Shown here: positions 34,350-48,058 of the stretch, in pieces | Layout of the letters: each line of letters begins with the position of its first letter | How positions within the stretch are numbered: the first letter of the stretch is position 1 | Source of the DNA: Ectocarpus siliculosus | Lineage: Eukaryota > Sar > Phaeophyceae > Ectocarpales > Ectocarpaceae | Direction of reading: 5' to 3' | Assembly (NCBI GenBank): GCA_000310025.1 | Contig: FN648038.1 | Span: 157,126 to 221,125, forward strand | Length of the DNA: 64,000 nt | Made by a program: the position numbers and the translations under genes | The notes under the pieces: generated by a model | Told to the model about the DNA's origin: nothing | What the model saw: the letters and a program-made list of their open reading frames with translations, nothing else | Databases searched by the model: none

Positions 34350-36290
34350 ACAACAGCAACCGCAGCAGCAGCAGCAGGTCAACACGATCGCGGAAGCCAC
34401 GACACAGGCGTGGCTCACGCACGCGCGCGAGGTCGACCTCACGCTGGAATCGTTCGACATCGCCATAGGCGATCCCGAGCAGGTGCCGTTTGCGCCTGCT
34501 GCATCGACCCCTGAGGAGGCGTCCGATGTCAATGTAGGGCAGGTGTTGGCTGCGCCTGCCACAGCTTCGCTACCATTGTTGGAACGTGCTGTCCCATTGC
34601 AGGTGCCGATTGCGCCTGCCACAGCAGAGGAAACCGAGGAGCCTGCTGCCTCCTACGAGCAGGAAATGGACCCGCCTGCCGCGATACAGCATGAGGAGCT
34701 GGTCGCGTACACCAACGTTTTTCGTGCAGTGGACAAGACAGCGCCCGCCGAGCATACGAGGGTGTTCATCGACACCGCCGCTTCGGGACACATGGTAAGC
34801 GGCGAGAGCCCAGTCTCACAACATGTAGTCGACTTGGTTGACTGCGACGTCCGCATCAAGGGTTCGTGCGGCACATCCAGCGCCACCAAGAAAGGTACGC
34901 TGAAGTTCAAACTCAAGAATGACAAAGGTCAACCCGTCCCGATAGAATTGGAGGTTCTGCTTGTGCGGGACCTTGGAGCAAACATATTTTCTGTCGGAGC
35001 GTTGGATGAGAAGGGGGTGAAGACGGATCTACTTTCGGCACCTCCGGCCCTGCGAAGCCGGAACCTGTCTTTCCCCATATCAACAGCAGAGGTGCCTCGA
35101 ATGTACGTCGTGAATCTCATCCTGGACGACCTGAATCTCGACCTGCCTAGTTCTCCGCTGGTTTTCCGTGCCGATACCGATGCCGGTGTCTGGCACCGGA
35201 GGATGGGACATTGCAATGCGCGCGCCCTGAAGCAGCTCTCGGATAAGGAAGGCACCGGCATCAAGTTCATCACCAACATTCAACCAGGTGACTGCGAAGT
35301 GTGCGATGTATCCAAAAGCAAGAAGGCGAGTCACCCCCCGGTTGGCCGCGCCCGTTCACTGACGCGAATGATGCTTATGCATCTCGACCTGTGGGGAAAA
35401 CATGGTGTGCCATCGTATAGCGGATGTCAGCATATCGTAATGTTCACCGACGATAAATCTCGCATGCGGTGGGGCATTCCCCTGAAGACAAAGGATGGAG
35501 TGACTGACGCGCTCGAAACACTGATTAAAGAAGTCGCCGATCCCGAGGGCATCTGCATCGGGAAAAATCCATTGCGATGGCGCAGCCGACTTCAAGGGTA
35601 GGTTCTTAGCAATGTGTCGGTCCTTCGGGATCGCTGTGGAGACAAGCCCCCCGTACGTCCCTCAAGGGAATGCTGTCGCCGAACGCGGTTTCGGGACCGT
35701 CATCGGTGCAGCACGTAGTCTCATGCTTGGAGCTCCGCACCTACCGCGTCAACTGTGGGGCGGAAGCCGTGAAGGCCGCCATTTACATCAAGAACCGCAC
35801 ACCTACTGACGTCCTGGACGGCAAAGCACCACTTGAGGTTTGGGAGGACAAACCACTCGGCAGCTTGAAGCACATGCATGAGTGGGGGTCTGTAGCGTTT
35901 AAACACGTAGAAGCTCGCTCGCGAAACGATAAGTTTTCTGCCAGGGCCAAGAAGTATTACATGGTGGGATACAATACAACCAGCAAGACGTGGCGGCTAT
36001 GGGACCCGGCGGAACCACTCAAAATTACAAACTCTGCTGAAGTGTCATTCCGCGAGGTAGATGCCTGCGACGTCGCCCGCCCCATGCACGGGTCTGACCC
36101 ATTTCCCGAACAAGGCCAGATTTTCCAGCCCGGCATCATCACTACTGGGGCCGAGACAAAAGACGAGGAACCAGAACTAGCAGAAACGAACGACGGACCG
36201 GACGAAGAACCACCCGCGGTGCGCAAAAGCGGTCGTACGACAAGGCCGCGGGACCGTCTGAACCTGTTTACGACGGAGCAGGTGTTCGAA
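34336..36290 (+). pseudogene. pol: copia protease and integrase region, frameshifted
   Basis: The region opens with a Gln run and an acidic Pro/Ala-rich linker. The aspartic protease motif IDTAASGH lies at about 34768. The pre-integrase zinc region is WHRRMGHCNA ... CEVCDVSKSKKASHP at about 35191-35335. The integrase core begins LMHLDLWGKHG with the first catalytic Asp. The frame breaks at an A-run near 35562, continues with DGAADFKGRF (second Asp) and PYVPQGNAVAERGFGT (catalytic Glu), and breaks again at a G-run near 35758 before AIYIKNRTPTDVL. It ends in an acidic linker with KSGRTTRPRDRLNL. Confidence 0.88.
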
Positions 36291-37920
36291 ACGGAATACG
36301 CGCTGGTGATCGGAGGTGAGATCGGGAACCTTGGTCAAGGGATACCTGGCCAACTAGGATACATGCCCGCCGATCCACCGAACTACCGCGCAGCGGTCAA
36401 CGGACCAGATGCTGTTGGATGGATGAAAAGCATGGAGGAGGAGAATCGCTCCTTGCTAGACCACGACGTTTATGAGTGGGTCGATCCCCCGTGCGATGCT
36501 CAAATCATCCCGTCAAAATACATCTACAAATGGAAGTACAACGAGGCCGGCATCGCTGTGCGACAGAAATCGAGAATCGTAGTGCAAGGATTTTACGAAG
36601 CTGAGACCGGAACCGACAATGCTGCACCGGTAGCGTCTCTCCAAGCCGTCCATCTGATAGTTGCGCATGCAGCCAAGAATGGACTTGTTCTTCGCCAAGC
36701 CGACATCAGGACGGCGTTCCTCCACGCGAGGATGGAACCGAGATCGAAACCAGTGTACGTCATTCCCCCGGAAGGATTCTCGTGCGACAGCGGGAGAGCC
36801 AGGCAAGTCTGGAAGCTCAGAGCATGGCTTTACGGGTTGCGTTTTTCCCCAAAAGGCTGGTGGGGCACTCTGCACGACTTTCTCCTGAAGATCGGATTTG
36901 TTGAGAGCACCGCTGAACCGTGCTTGTACATCCTGGACGACGGAGATGTGCTCCTTCTCGTTTATGTGGATGACATTCTGCTGACCGGGGGAGGGCGAGA
37001 ACAAAGTGCTGAGCATAGTCGATCAGCTGAATGAGCGTTTCGAAACGGTGGACCTGGGAGGAGCCAGATTCCTACTCGGTATGGGAATCAACCGAGACAG
37101 AGCCGCAGGGACGATTCTTTTGGAACAGGAAGCGTATACCAACGCAGTGTTGGACAAGTTCGGCATGGCCGACGCGCGTCCGACGACATCTCCGTCTGAG
37201 GCTGGACCGGTGTCCGTCTTGGAGGACGAGGTGCTGTCAGCGGAGGATACCACATATTTCCGCTCCGCCACAGGCTCGCTTCTATATCTCAGCAGGTGCA
37301 CAAGGCCCGACATTACTCACTCCGTAATGGTTCTGACGCGGAGTATGGCGAAACCAGGTCCGAGGGCGATGCAGAAACTCAAACGCGTACTCAGGTACCT
37401 GAAAGGTACGATATCAATCGGTGTACGCTACGGCGAGGACGCCGGAGATGGAAACGTCATTACGGCGTTTGTCGACTCAGATTTTGCAGGCGACCTAGAC
37501 AAGGGCTACTCCACCACGGGAGTCGTGTTGTACTTCGCTGGTGGACCGGTGGAATGGACATCATCCAAGCAGACGGTGGTGGCGACCTCTTCCGTTGAAG
37601 CAGAGTTCGTGGCTTTGTCGAAGGGGTGCAACATCATCAAGTACTTCCGCCACCTGCTGGACACCATAAATCAGACTCAGGAAGAAGCAACCGTGGTGTG
37701 GGAGGACAACTCGGGAGCTCTAAAATTAACTCGTAGCTTCCGTATCACCCCAAGGACGAAGCACATTGACGTAAAGTTTCACCACGTAAGGTCGCTGGTA
37801 GCTGATGGAGTCGTAGACGTGAAGCAAATATCGACGTCGCTTCAGAAAGCGGACATTTTTACGAAAGGGCTAAACCCGTCGGAGTTTCTCCGCGCCCGTG
37901 GCATGCTGTTAGGAGTTTGA
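36291..37920 (+). pseudogene. pol: copia reverse transcriptase and RNase H, frameshifted
   Basis: Reverse transcriptase features in order: WMKSMEEENRSL, PSKYIYKWKYNEAG, RQADIRTAFLHARM (first catalytic Asp), PPEGF, LRAWLYGLRFSPKGWW and the YVDDILL active site at about 36963. The frame breaks at a G-run near 36988 and resumes with ERFETVDLGGARFLLGMGI. RNase H shows AFVDSDFAGD, TSSKQTVVATSSVEAEFVAL, WEDNSGALKL and KHIDVKFHHVR. The stop is at 37918-37920. All catalytic residues are present, so only the frame is lost. Confidence 0.92.
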
Positions 37921-38108
37921 TCACCTCCCCTCTTCTTCGTAATCAGACTTTATGTCTTGAGGGTTGGATGGTGTATGTGTGTGGTATATGTTAGAAGAAA
38001 ATTCGGGAGATTTGTGTCGAAGGAAAATAAATCGCTGCTGATGCAACGCAGCTGAGAAAGGCAAAACAATTGATATTGAGACAGAAGTTCTTAAGATAGC
38101 ATTGTTTC

Positions 38109-38199
38109 GAGAGGACATGGATATTGTTTTCGAGAGGACATTGAGAGAGAATTGGATCTGATGCATAGGTACTAGAATGACGTAGTTCTTGAGAGGACA
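38109..38199 (+). promoter_or_regulatory. Polypurine tract, with two upstream duplicates
   Basis: GAGAGGACA at 38191-38199 abuts the 3' LTR and is the likely plus-strand primer. The same 9-mer occurs at 38109-38117 and 38132-38140, each followed by T. This is an unusual triplication upstream of the LTR. Confidence 0.6.
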
Positions 38200-38438
38200 T
38201 GTTGGAGTAATTGCGGTACAAGAACGACTCTATTCTACTGCATGGGTTTATGCGGTATTGTGAAGGCGTTGCCAAGTCTGTAACCGTCAGGTGAAGACAG
38301 CTTGGGCGTCTGTGTGGATAATAATATCACTCTGTGTGTTTGCCTACCTAACCTCGCATCACATGCCAGCTACTTTTGTAGCCACAGCTGAAGGAATAGC
38401 TGTACAGCAACTGCAGTGACAGTGCTGTTGCCTCAACA
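38200..38438 (+). repeat. 3' LTR of the copia element
   Basis: 239 bases, TG...CA ends, one T longer than the 5' LTR in a short T-run (ACTTTTGTAG against ACTTTGTAG). It is followed by the GGTAT target duplication at 38439-38443. Confidence 0.95.
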
Positions 38439-38443
38439 GGTAT

Positions 38444-41400
38444 ATCTCGAATGGGTAGTCTTTCTGTGCGTGCGTGTATTTATTTTATTTATTTTTATCA
38501 TTGGTCATTCGGCGTTATCAGATGCGATGACGTGACATCATGCAAAATTCGAGATTTTGCTGAGGCATGTGTGCACTACAACTGCTGTTCCGTGTGCGCT
38601 TGGGATCTGTGTGTGCGTTGGCTTGGGTTGCGTTGGCCGACAGCGGGGGGGGAACATTGATCAAGAGGAGAGAATAAAGGAAGCAACATTAGACTGCGTC
38701 TCTGTGGTCTAACAAGAGAGGTCCCCACAGCAGAAAGGCGATTAATTCTTTAATTCTAGAGGATTGAGTAAAACCTCATGTTGACATGTAGGACACAATT
38801 TCCGAGGAATACCCCAAGATACCCCAACCATTCCTTGTACGCGGAATTCTTATTACTGCTGTATTTGTTGCTGCTGTTCAAAACGGGGGTTGGACCACAG
38901 AGGTGTAGTGCATACCGTAGGTCAGGTACCTCCACCCGACGTTCTAGACGGCGTGACGAGAGCTCGCCGTGTATCTATCTATGTAGCTGCTCACAGAGTT
39001 GGACACAGAGAGGTTTGTAGGCGGCACATCACCATTGCACAGAGAAAAGGCTACCGCTGGTTGTGGTACGGGATTATTCTAATAATACGAGTCAATTGTA
39101 GATTTCCTATGTACAAAGAAAGCTGGTCTCTGCTGGTCGCTTATCTCCGTATTCACCACCAGCTATGTGCATGTATTTGTAGCAGTTGAGAGTTGAGAGT
39201 TGAGAGTTGATGAGAGAGACGACGAAGGAGCGTTTGCCGTCCGACTTCTGTTCAGCACGGCGGTATGTCACAAAGAATGATGTTTTTGTTATGAAGTTGT
39301 TCAACATGCGATACACAGACATGATGGGCATTGTTGTTCGGGCGGTGTTACTCCGGCGCTGTGTGGCGGCTCCGCATGATTACAACATAACTGCTTGGCT
39401 GCCCTCTCGCATCGCATCCTCTCGTCGTACAACGTACATACGTGTTCTCTTTTTATCCGAACGATAGAACAAACAGAGCCTTGGACCAGTCACCCGACTA
39501 CGCGGAGGGTTGGTCGTGGATATTGCCCTGGGCCTCGCGGGGACTCATGTCCCCAATCGAACTCAAATATGCAGATGGTGCGTGGTTGTCGATGCATGCA
39601 TGACACGGAGGAAGAGGCATGGCGTGCACGCCAGTGGCTAAAAGCCGCCACACGACAAAGCCAGAGAGAGAATGGCCAAACGATATATATTGCGGCCATC
39701 AAGCATTGTTGTTCGCCCACACCAGCGGGAAGGCGGGATCCATTGTAACCCTTGCGATCGTCCCCATCCGTTGTTCGCTCACCTCGTTGTTCCTTCAAAG
39801 TGGAATCTCCAAGCTCAACTTCGGGCTGCGCTGGTTCCGTTCGTCCTTGCCGCTCTCTGCTGCTGTTGTTGCTGCTGCTGTGTCCAGGATGCTCGGTTGG
39901 TTTGTCGCAAGGGTACGTTGTGGGTTGCGTACCCGTAGTTTGTCCGCTGTCCAGGCCAAGATGAATGGGAATGGCAGAGCCCGGAATATTCTGTCTGTGG
40001 TTGGACCTGTACAGCAGCAGCAGGAGCAGCAGTACTGCGCTGCAGTTGATGACGGCGTTGGGCGGTGCTACTTGGGTACTTGCGTTGTATGCTTATCCCC
40101 CAAGAATCACCGCTCGCTCGTGACAGCCTGTGATAGGCTTATTTTATTCCTCCACCTTTTCAAAAAAAAAAATTATCGATGAATATTTCTCATACACTGA
40201 TAATATAGCAATAGTATGCAGAGAGACTGGATGAGAGCCTCTAGCTGCAGGATGAGTTACGCTCTGGGCGCTTCATTCTATGGAACGTTCTGTCCATTCT
40301 GCCAAGGGCGAAAACATCTGCTTGCCTCATGCCCGGCTATCTGTTCTACTAAGCCTCCGTCCAAAGTCAGGTTTCCTGTGGGTATCTCGAGGTCGAGAGC
40401 AACATGAGCGACATGAGCATCCCTAGCACGAAAAATTGAAAAATTCATGTTTCAAGAAGACCTGTTCGATGAAAGATTTGTCTTCTGTACAAAACAAAGA
40501 ACAGAATTCTTCAATCGGCTCTTCAGAAGAAAACGGCATTTCTCAGAAATACCCCACCGGTCGGGTGTGTGAATACCCCACCGGTCGGGTGTGTGTGTTA
40601 TCCCACCGCGCCGTGATATCGCTCTCCAAAACTCAGATCGACACGTAAGCACCGGTGGCAGCCTGTGTGAAGTTTGTGCACACACACACGGGGCAGGCAG
40701 TAGTACATAGCACAGCCAGCAGCTGATGAGGGCCACCGCTACAAAAACTAGAACAAAAAGCCCCTCCGCCGCGTAGCGAAGAAAAAAATGCACCTACAAT
40801 TTCATGACCCACGGACAGATCTCACGGACGGATCTCACCGTAGCCCTGCAACGCAGCAACACGCTCGTTCATGTCCGGTGTCAATTGAAGTCTTGTCGTG
40901 TTGCCGGTGGTGGGGCAAACAAAGGGTTTTCTACCCATTGGCGTGGTGGATAAGAATTTACCTCTTGACCGGTGAGTTTTGACCGTTCTTTTTCGGAAGA
41001 AACAATCCAAGAAATCGTCAGTAACTCCCCGACACCACTGAGCTGGTACCCCAACAACCCAATTACCTGGTGGACGGGGTAGATAGCCTTTCTTACCCCA
41101 CCCCCTGGATCTCGCTCAATAAGGCTCCGGTCGACACGTACGTACTGTCAGGAGAGGGAGAAAGAAAAGGTGCTCGCACAGCCCCAAACAACGAGCGGAA
41201 GCCGAGTGTTCTCCCTCTTCGTCCCTTTGGCAGACAGGCCACAAGCCTCTTTTATGGCACAGGATAAGGATATGCACGATGTGTTCCTCCGATGCATGAT
41301 GACTATCGTGGTATCCATGGCACCGAAATGGTTCATACTGCAGCTGCCACGGCCGGTGGAGTAATATCGCCGTAAACGTGAGTCATGTGCCCCTTTGTGG

Positions 41401-42458
41401 GGTACATACGGCCGTACAGACGCTCCCGCGACCACTAGTAGTGTCGGCCGAGGATGGAGGTTCTTACCGCGCGTAGTTCCTACTGCGGGTCATCCTACGA
41501 ATGGTCGAATTAGTCTAGCAATATACCTATGTTTTAGTGTAAGGGCTCATATCCGAGCTCACAAACCGTGCTCAAGCTCTTACATCTTTTTAATACAATA
41601 ACACCTGCTGCTATGTTCTATAGACGAATGAGTAGCCTTGAGCGTTGTTTACCACCATCATCGCCTGGATCTCACCCTACAAGACTCAACTCGCAACACA
41701 CACGCCGTGGTACGGGCGTGTAGTTGATGCCTACACCCCACACAGCAGCGGGCAGCAGCTGAGGACGGGGGACAGGAGGGGGGCAGGTCATACCATCCCT
41801 CTGCGCATGCACAACACGTGAGGTGGAAACTCGAACACCGTCTTTTTTCTCCAAACTTTCAGAGACAGGTCTACAGCAGTACATGCTTCCTCAGAAATAA
41901 AAAAAGGGATTCAACACATACGAAACACTCTGCACGGAAACACGCTACGGGGTGAACAGAACAGATCCAGGCCGTCAACCAAAGCCGCCGTCACCGCCAC
42001 TTTTGCACGAGACTCGCGCAGCGTTCAAAATCAGCCGTTGCGGGTCACGTGGCGGCTGTCAACATCGCTGACCGGTGCATATGCCTACCAAGGAGCAGCG
42101 ATAGTTGCAGTGGCCGCACCCAACCACGTCATGCCTCAAACACCCGGCCGTCAAACACGGAGAGTCAACAATTGCAGCGATTTCACCCAAATACACAAAG
42201 CGTGCAAGATGCCGCCAACATGTGCGTCATTTATCGGGAGCTCACAAGAAAGCTGTGCATCGTCAATCGGAGTTTACTTTCGAACACGGTGCCTTGGTGA
42301 TGAGTCTGACGAGGGGCCAGCACAGATTGCAAGAACCTTTCGCAAGGAGAAAGACACCCGCTTTTTCCGTGTTTCGAATCTTCGGAACCCGGCCAGCACT
42401 GCTCTTGACTACTGCCCCGGGATCTCCGTGTTCAGCAAGAAGGCCTTCGGCGCGGCTT
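38444..42458. other. Intergenic stretch between the retrotransposon and the HECT gene
   Basis: The right end is the 3' flank of the HECT ligase. A triplet of GAGAGTT units lies at 39187-39208, and two ACCCCACCGGTCGGGTGTGTG units lie at 40553-40593. The longest frame (39619-40182 plus, 187 codons) has no motif and runs through low-complexity sequence. No gene is supported in these 4 kb. Confidence 0.4.
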
Positions 42459-45400
42459 CTACGTGAGCTCAAAACCAGCGTTGGCGCTGATAGCGTAGAG
42501 CAGCTTCTCCCTCAACGTCTGCCGGTCTTCGTACTGGGGCAACTGCCGGCGAAAACCAAACAGAAGAAAAGAAACCGAGAGCAAAAAGCGGGGAAAGAGG
42601 AGAGAAAGGTGGGATCGGCACGGGGTTGAAAGGTGGGTTGAGCATTGACCACGACAATGAAAAAAGCGGTCAAACTAGGAACAGTTCTGCACTCGAAAGG
42701 TCCCCAAATCTTGCACACAAAAAGATCCCGAAATCTGGGAATGAACAGCCCTAACCGAGACACTCTCCACCTTCGTCGCGTCCGAGAGTACACGCTCAAC
42801 TCTGCTGTCCCGTGCCCACTTGCACCCAGCTTCATGCATGCACGGATGGGCACTCCCTCTCTCCTCCTCGTCTCATTGCGTGCTCTTTTCGCGCACTCCT
42901 GCGAGGATCGTTCGCCGGATTCACGCAGCCAACGTGCCCCCCTCTTCTCGAAACGCGCTTTTACCAGAAATAATCGACAACCGCAAAAAAAAAAAAAACA
43001 GGGCTTGCCTTCCACCCTCAGAAACAATCGACACCCGCAAAAACAAAAATGAGGCCTGCCTTTCACCCGTGTCGACCTAACCCTGGCAATCAAATAATCA
43101 CCTTGAGCAGGTTCATGCACGTTGCGCTAGAGGGCAGCCTCCCTTCGTCTCCCTCGGGGACCCTCTGCAGGCAGATTGGGGGGTTGAGTCGCTCGAAGCC
43201 CAGCAGCGGCGGCCTCGAGCAGGACGTGACGAACTTGAGAAACTGCCCCTGCTCTTCGGGGCTGAAAGACTCGATCGCTTCCCAGAACCACTGCGGGGAT
43301 TGGGGGAGGGGGGGGGGGTACGTCGATGAAATCAACATGGAGGATCGCTGCATTCAGCTTTCACCGCACCAATCTCGAAAACATGGTCTTGTCCAAGAAG
43401 AGCAAACTCCTCGGCGCGTAAGTACATTACACAGCTCCGCGGCATAACCTTGACCACAAACGGCTTAAGGTCAAAATCAAGGTGGTCATGCTGGGTGAGG
43501 AAGGCGTCCCTCACGCGGGGGAGAGACCCCCCCCCCGCCAACCAGGCTGTAACTGGAGTGTACTGCCGTACGAGACCAAAGCCGGACCCTCATACCGACG
43601 GCATGGAGCACACACCTGCATCACGGGTTGGGTTTTGTGGTACCCCCCCGCGTAAAGCGTGTTCCGCTTGAGGTCTTCCACGTCGATGGCGCGCCCTCCC
43701 TCCCCCCCGATGAGTCGCTGCAGCTCCTGGGGGTTGAACATCCGGACCCATTCCACCGGGATCAAGTCCCTGTCCACGTTCGACAAAAAAAAAGCGAAAA
43801 ATAGCGCAATTGAGGAACAATCAAGGCCCTGGTCGGGTTTAGACACAGCACTTGCTTCTCTGCATGGTGAAAGCGAACGCAAAACAGATGATCATATGAT
43901 TCAAATCAATACCTGTATGCATGTTTACTGGGGCAGGTATCACTGATGTTTCAGTCTACGGCTTCAAACAACTCTCAAATAGGTCCAGTATCCAGCAGGG
44001 TTCCCTTTCGATTTTCCCTGAATAGACTTCAAACCTTTCCTTCGAGCAGGGTATCGATATCCCAAACGAGTAATCTCTCTTTGATGAGTCGTGCCACGCA
44101 GAGTGCTAATCTGCAGCGTGTCCGGCTGCAGGATGCCATGGTGCTCGTCACGTCTTCTCGGCTAGGTGACTAAACCACACCTACTCATCCTACGTCCAAG
44201 TCAATCCTGCAGGATTTGCTAGGGGCGAATCGGCGTTTCTGGAACGGGAAGCTGTTCCACGTTCGTGAAAATAACGCCGGTGGCGAAACGCTACCGGTTT
44301 CCCAATCTTGGCCGCCCCATGCAACCGAAGCTTTATCCACACTACTGTATGCGTGCAAAGTCTAACTGTTCGATACCTCAAGCGTTAAGATCCATGCACC
44401 AGCCTTCACAATTCCCGCGCGACCGCAACATTTCGACACGATACAGAAGCACATGGGGAGTCGTGGTTATTGGCTCACCGGAAGCCCTTCATGAAGGCCT
44501 TGCACGGCCGAGCCGTCTGCACGTTAAGCTTGAAGTGCGCCATCAGGTGGATGTACGAGATCACCGACGCATTGGTGACGGCCACGTCGCGGCCACCAGG
44601 GATCAGGTCCCACACCTGCCGCCGTGCCACCATCACAAGCGTCGGGTTAACCGATACCACCAGCGCTTTCCAAGGTATGTCTGCCTGGTGCTACACACTG
44701 CCGTTGCCAATTGTCGTGCCATCGGTAACAACGGTGCCACTAGCGTTTACGAAAACATGACTCCCTACTGCCATACCAAGTACATTTGTGGCATACTTTC
44801 CATAGTCGAGAAGCACATACATACTACATGCTGTGCACGGTACCTTCGTCTCTCCGAAGGCGGTGGTGCTAGCGCTGAACGTAAGGCAGAGGTCGGCCAC
44901 ATCCCCACCGCTGTGGACGATACCCTGCCACACACGGTACGTACGTCGGCCACACGGGGCAGACATGGCGGGCACAATGTTAAACGACGACCTCGCTCCT
45001 CCCGAAGGAACGAGCTACTTCTCCCTCGACAGTAGTCGCACGGACATGAAATACGTATGAACGGAAAAAAAGAAAGTACAACGCGTTGGCACGGTCTACT
45101 TGGGGTTAGCGTCGTCGTGCGCACGCAAATCGAACCACAATGCGCGCGAAAGATAACACCTCTACCTCCGCCGGACGTGCCTAGCGGTAGTTCCATCGAT
45201 GCGTCTGCATTACTGTACCCCCCCGCAGTCTTGGAAAAATCGGGCAGGCCCAACGAACAAGGAGCCCGGCCGGGTAACCGCAACCGTAACTGTGTCACAC
45301 CGAAACGCAACCCAGAGAACCTCCGGACGGAACGAAAGAAAAAAACCTGCTCCAGCGGTCGTTAAGAGACGTAGATTCAACAGCTCACCTTGAGCTGCAT

Positions 45401-48058
45401 GAGGTTCCGGTAAACTTCCGGGTCCAAGCTGTACAGGTCGTCGATGTAGTTGTACTGTAATAGTAGCGATAGGTGACGGGGGTTCGAGAGGACCGCGCAG
45501 GGACAGCCAAAAAAGGGAGTTGTTGGTTGCAATCGAAGCGACAGCAGTCTGGAGCATGGAAATCATCCCGAAACGGGGAAAAAAAAAAATGCGGTAAAAC
45601 CCGACCAGTAAATATAACGTTTTTTTCCAGCCAAATCGCCGACTGCGGGGAAAAGACAGCCAACGCATCTACGACACCCCTCACTTCCCTCGTGAGCGTG
45701 TTGAGAAACCCAAGGGGCACTCCGCAATACAAGCACTGAAGACGGTGCAATGCCCAGACGGCCTAAGGCCTGGACTGCGACTCATGAAAGCTCACGATCG
45801 ACGAGCTAACACCCTCTCCCGACACCATGTCGAGAACGACCGGCGCGAAACTCCATTGCCAGCCAAACGGAAATCGGCAACAACCAGGGCTGGAAAAAAC
45901 GTCCGTGTGTGGGCGGTAGGTACACCACACGGATGGACTTTCTTCTCATTGTTGTACACCCCTGTGACGTCCGTCTCCACACCTTTCGATACAGATTCTG
46001 GAAGCACCAGCCGGGGTCACACGGATACATTGGATCCGCAAGTGAAAAAAAACATCTTGCCGTGATCGTCATGTTACATAGTATACCGCTGCGCTCACCC
46101 TCCCCAGAAGCTTGTTCAGGAACACCGGGCTGAACTGCGGCTCCACCAAGATGTCCTCGAACACCGCCTTTGCAAGGACTCGGCCCAGGAACTCGAAGTG
46201 GAACAGGTAGTCGTCCGCCACCATCGATGCAGCGGGGTTCGGGAACAGGTACTGTCGGGCGGCAACGGCGGCAACGAAACAGAATGCGGAGTAAAGCGGA
46301 GCAATACAAGACGCAACAGGGACGGGAACGGTTCTCACAATCAGGTGCTATTCCAAAAACAACCGAGTGCATGCCCAAACAGCAGTCAACGATCGACAAA
46401 AGAAAAACACACACATGTATGATAGCACCATACGTTGAAGCGCCACAAGACGATGAAGAGAGAAACGTGCATCCAGACGGACCATGTACACAACAAAAAC
46501 ATTGCGACACTCACAGTACGTACGCACACACGAGACCCGCTGTGACGTTTCGACAATCCCGTAAATGACTCGCGCATTCTTATTGGCCAGTCGGTTGTCC
46601 CGATCAGTGCTAACTTTTACAGAATGCCCCACGCATACCCGGTTCTGCAGACTAGAAGCTTGGTTGTGCAATACGCTCTGCGACAAGACTTTACAACGTC
46701 TTCTCATTGGTCAGCCAAATAGCGCCGCCGTAGATTCTCCGCAAACGACAAACTATCATAGAACCACCCGCCGCACAAACCTGGTCCTGTGTTGCGACAA
46801 AGAGAGCGTACTGCGGGTCGAAGGCCCTCTTTGTGAGCAGGTCCATGTACTCCTTGAAAACGCCCCCTCCGTCGATGCCGGCCTCCTCAACGCCGTGCTG
46901 GTTCATGAACGTCACTTGGATCCTTCCCTTCAGAAACGATCCTGGCGTAGGAGCATACCCGGAGGGGGGGGGGAGGGGGGGGTGACCGTTGCACGAAGTG
47001 ACTTTCTTGAAACCAACAAAGAAAAGTAACGGGTGAAGAGGCGATGACGCCCGGAATTGAGCGCCTGTGCAGTGACATGGGTATTGCTGGTTCTGGGACA
47101 GAGAGCGCCATCACCACCATGAAAGGAAGCCAACCACACAAGCACGCCACAAAAACAGCAGGAGCAGGACGAACAAAAGGTTGTTGTGGGGTATTGAAGT
47201 GTTTCGTTGAAGGCAGAGAAAAAAGTCTAATCGCGTACGAGTACGGCAACCCTCCTCACGCACACTTGTTGACGCAGCCAAGGCGGTCGCAATTCGTCCG
47301 TTCTCAACGCCGAAGGACGCTCGTAACAAGAACGAACGGATAGTAGAAAAAGCGGGTCATCAAAGCCACAGTCGCGCTCTACCCCAGAGACCGCGGAACA
47401 AGCAATAACGCTACAGCCAGCAATCACACCCCTACACCACGTTCACGTAGCGCATATCATACACACGACTGACATACACACATTCACATAGTTGTTAGTA
47501 AACTTGATCGGCTTAACAAGTCGCGAGGGAAGGGATTGCTGTACCCTTCTCGCGATAATATAATATCTCAGGCAGGAACCGCAGGAGGCCCCCTCCTATG
47601 TGATCCCGGTTGGGTCGTCTAGCTGGTAGAAGTGGAGGATAGGGGCCAGAGGGGCAGACGACAGAGTCCAATGACGGGAGAAAAAAAAAAAAAAAAAACA
47701 CATATATATACAGACACGACTGAATGTTGCGTACTGCACTTGGTACGGGGATGCACACGCACCCACAAACGTTCTCGGCCGCACGCAAAGACTGGCGCAA
47801 TACTGTACCGCCCTAAACGTCAAGCCGTGACCAAGTCGATAATAGCAGCGCTGCGGGCGTTAACCAAGCACAAAAAGAAATACGGAAAATGGTGTTGGAG
47901 AATATTGTGCCGATGATTAGGTATTCTTGACGGTCAGCCAGTTAGCGCGCTCGTGCTGACAAAATAAAGTAAACACGTACACCCATACCTAGCTTGGTGA
48001 GTGCTTCCGCCGAATCCTCGTAGAGGGAGTCTCTGCTGACGCGTATGCGCGAAGAGCC
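42459..48058 (-). other. HECT catalytic domain of the UBE3B-type ligase (nine exons)
   Basis: The exons from 48058 down to 42459 encode the whole HECT fold. N-lobe landmarks are VTFMNQHGVEEAGIDGGG, YLFHFEFLGRVLAKAVFED and YIHLMAHFKLN. The hinge and C-lobe follow, with WVRMFNPQELQRLIGG, DVEDLKRNTLYAGGYH, FLKFVTSCSRPPLLGF and the active-site Cys. Every junction keeps phase, the key residues are intact, and the tail FEL-T matches the rule of a Phe four residues from the end. This argues for a working enzyme. The substrate is unknown. Confidence 0.93.

Larger units (their letters stand above)
32964..38438 (+). mobile_element. Ty1/copia LTR retrotransposon, recent insertion with frameshifts
   Basis: The element of about 5.5 kb is bounded by LTRs of 238 and 239 bases that differ by one T, and by a GGTAT duplication. 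The internal order gag, protease, integrase, reverse transcriptase, RNase H with integrase before reverse transcriptase identifies Ty1/copia. The reading frame is broken at about five points (near 33730, 34335, 35562, 35758 and 36988). The near-identity of the LTRs means it inserted recently. The neighbouring genes are not interrupted: it lies between the LINE and gap region and the 3' flank of the HECT gene. Confidence 0.95.

Noticed and set aside
39619-40182. 187-codon plus-strand frame
   Set aside because: Runs through CTG and CAG simple repeats, lacks motifs, and no splice partners were found.
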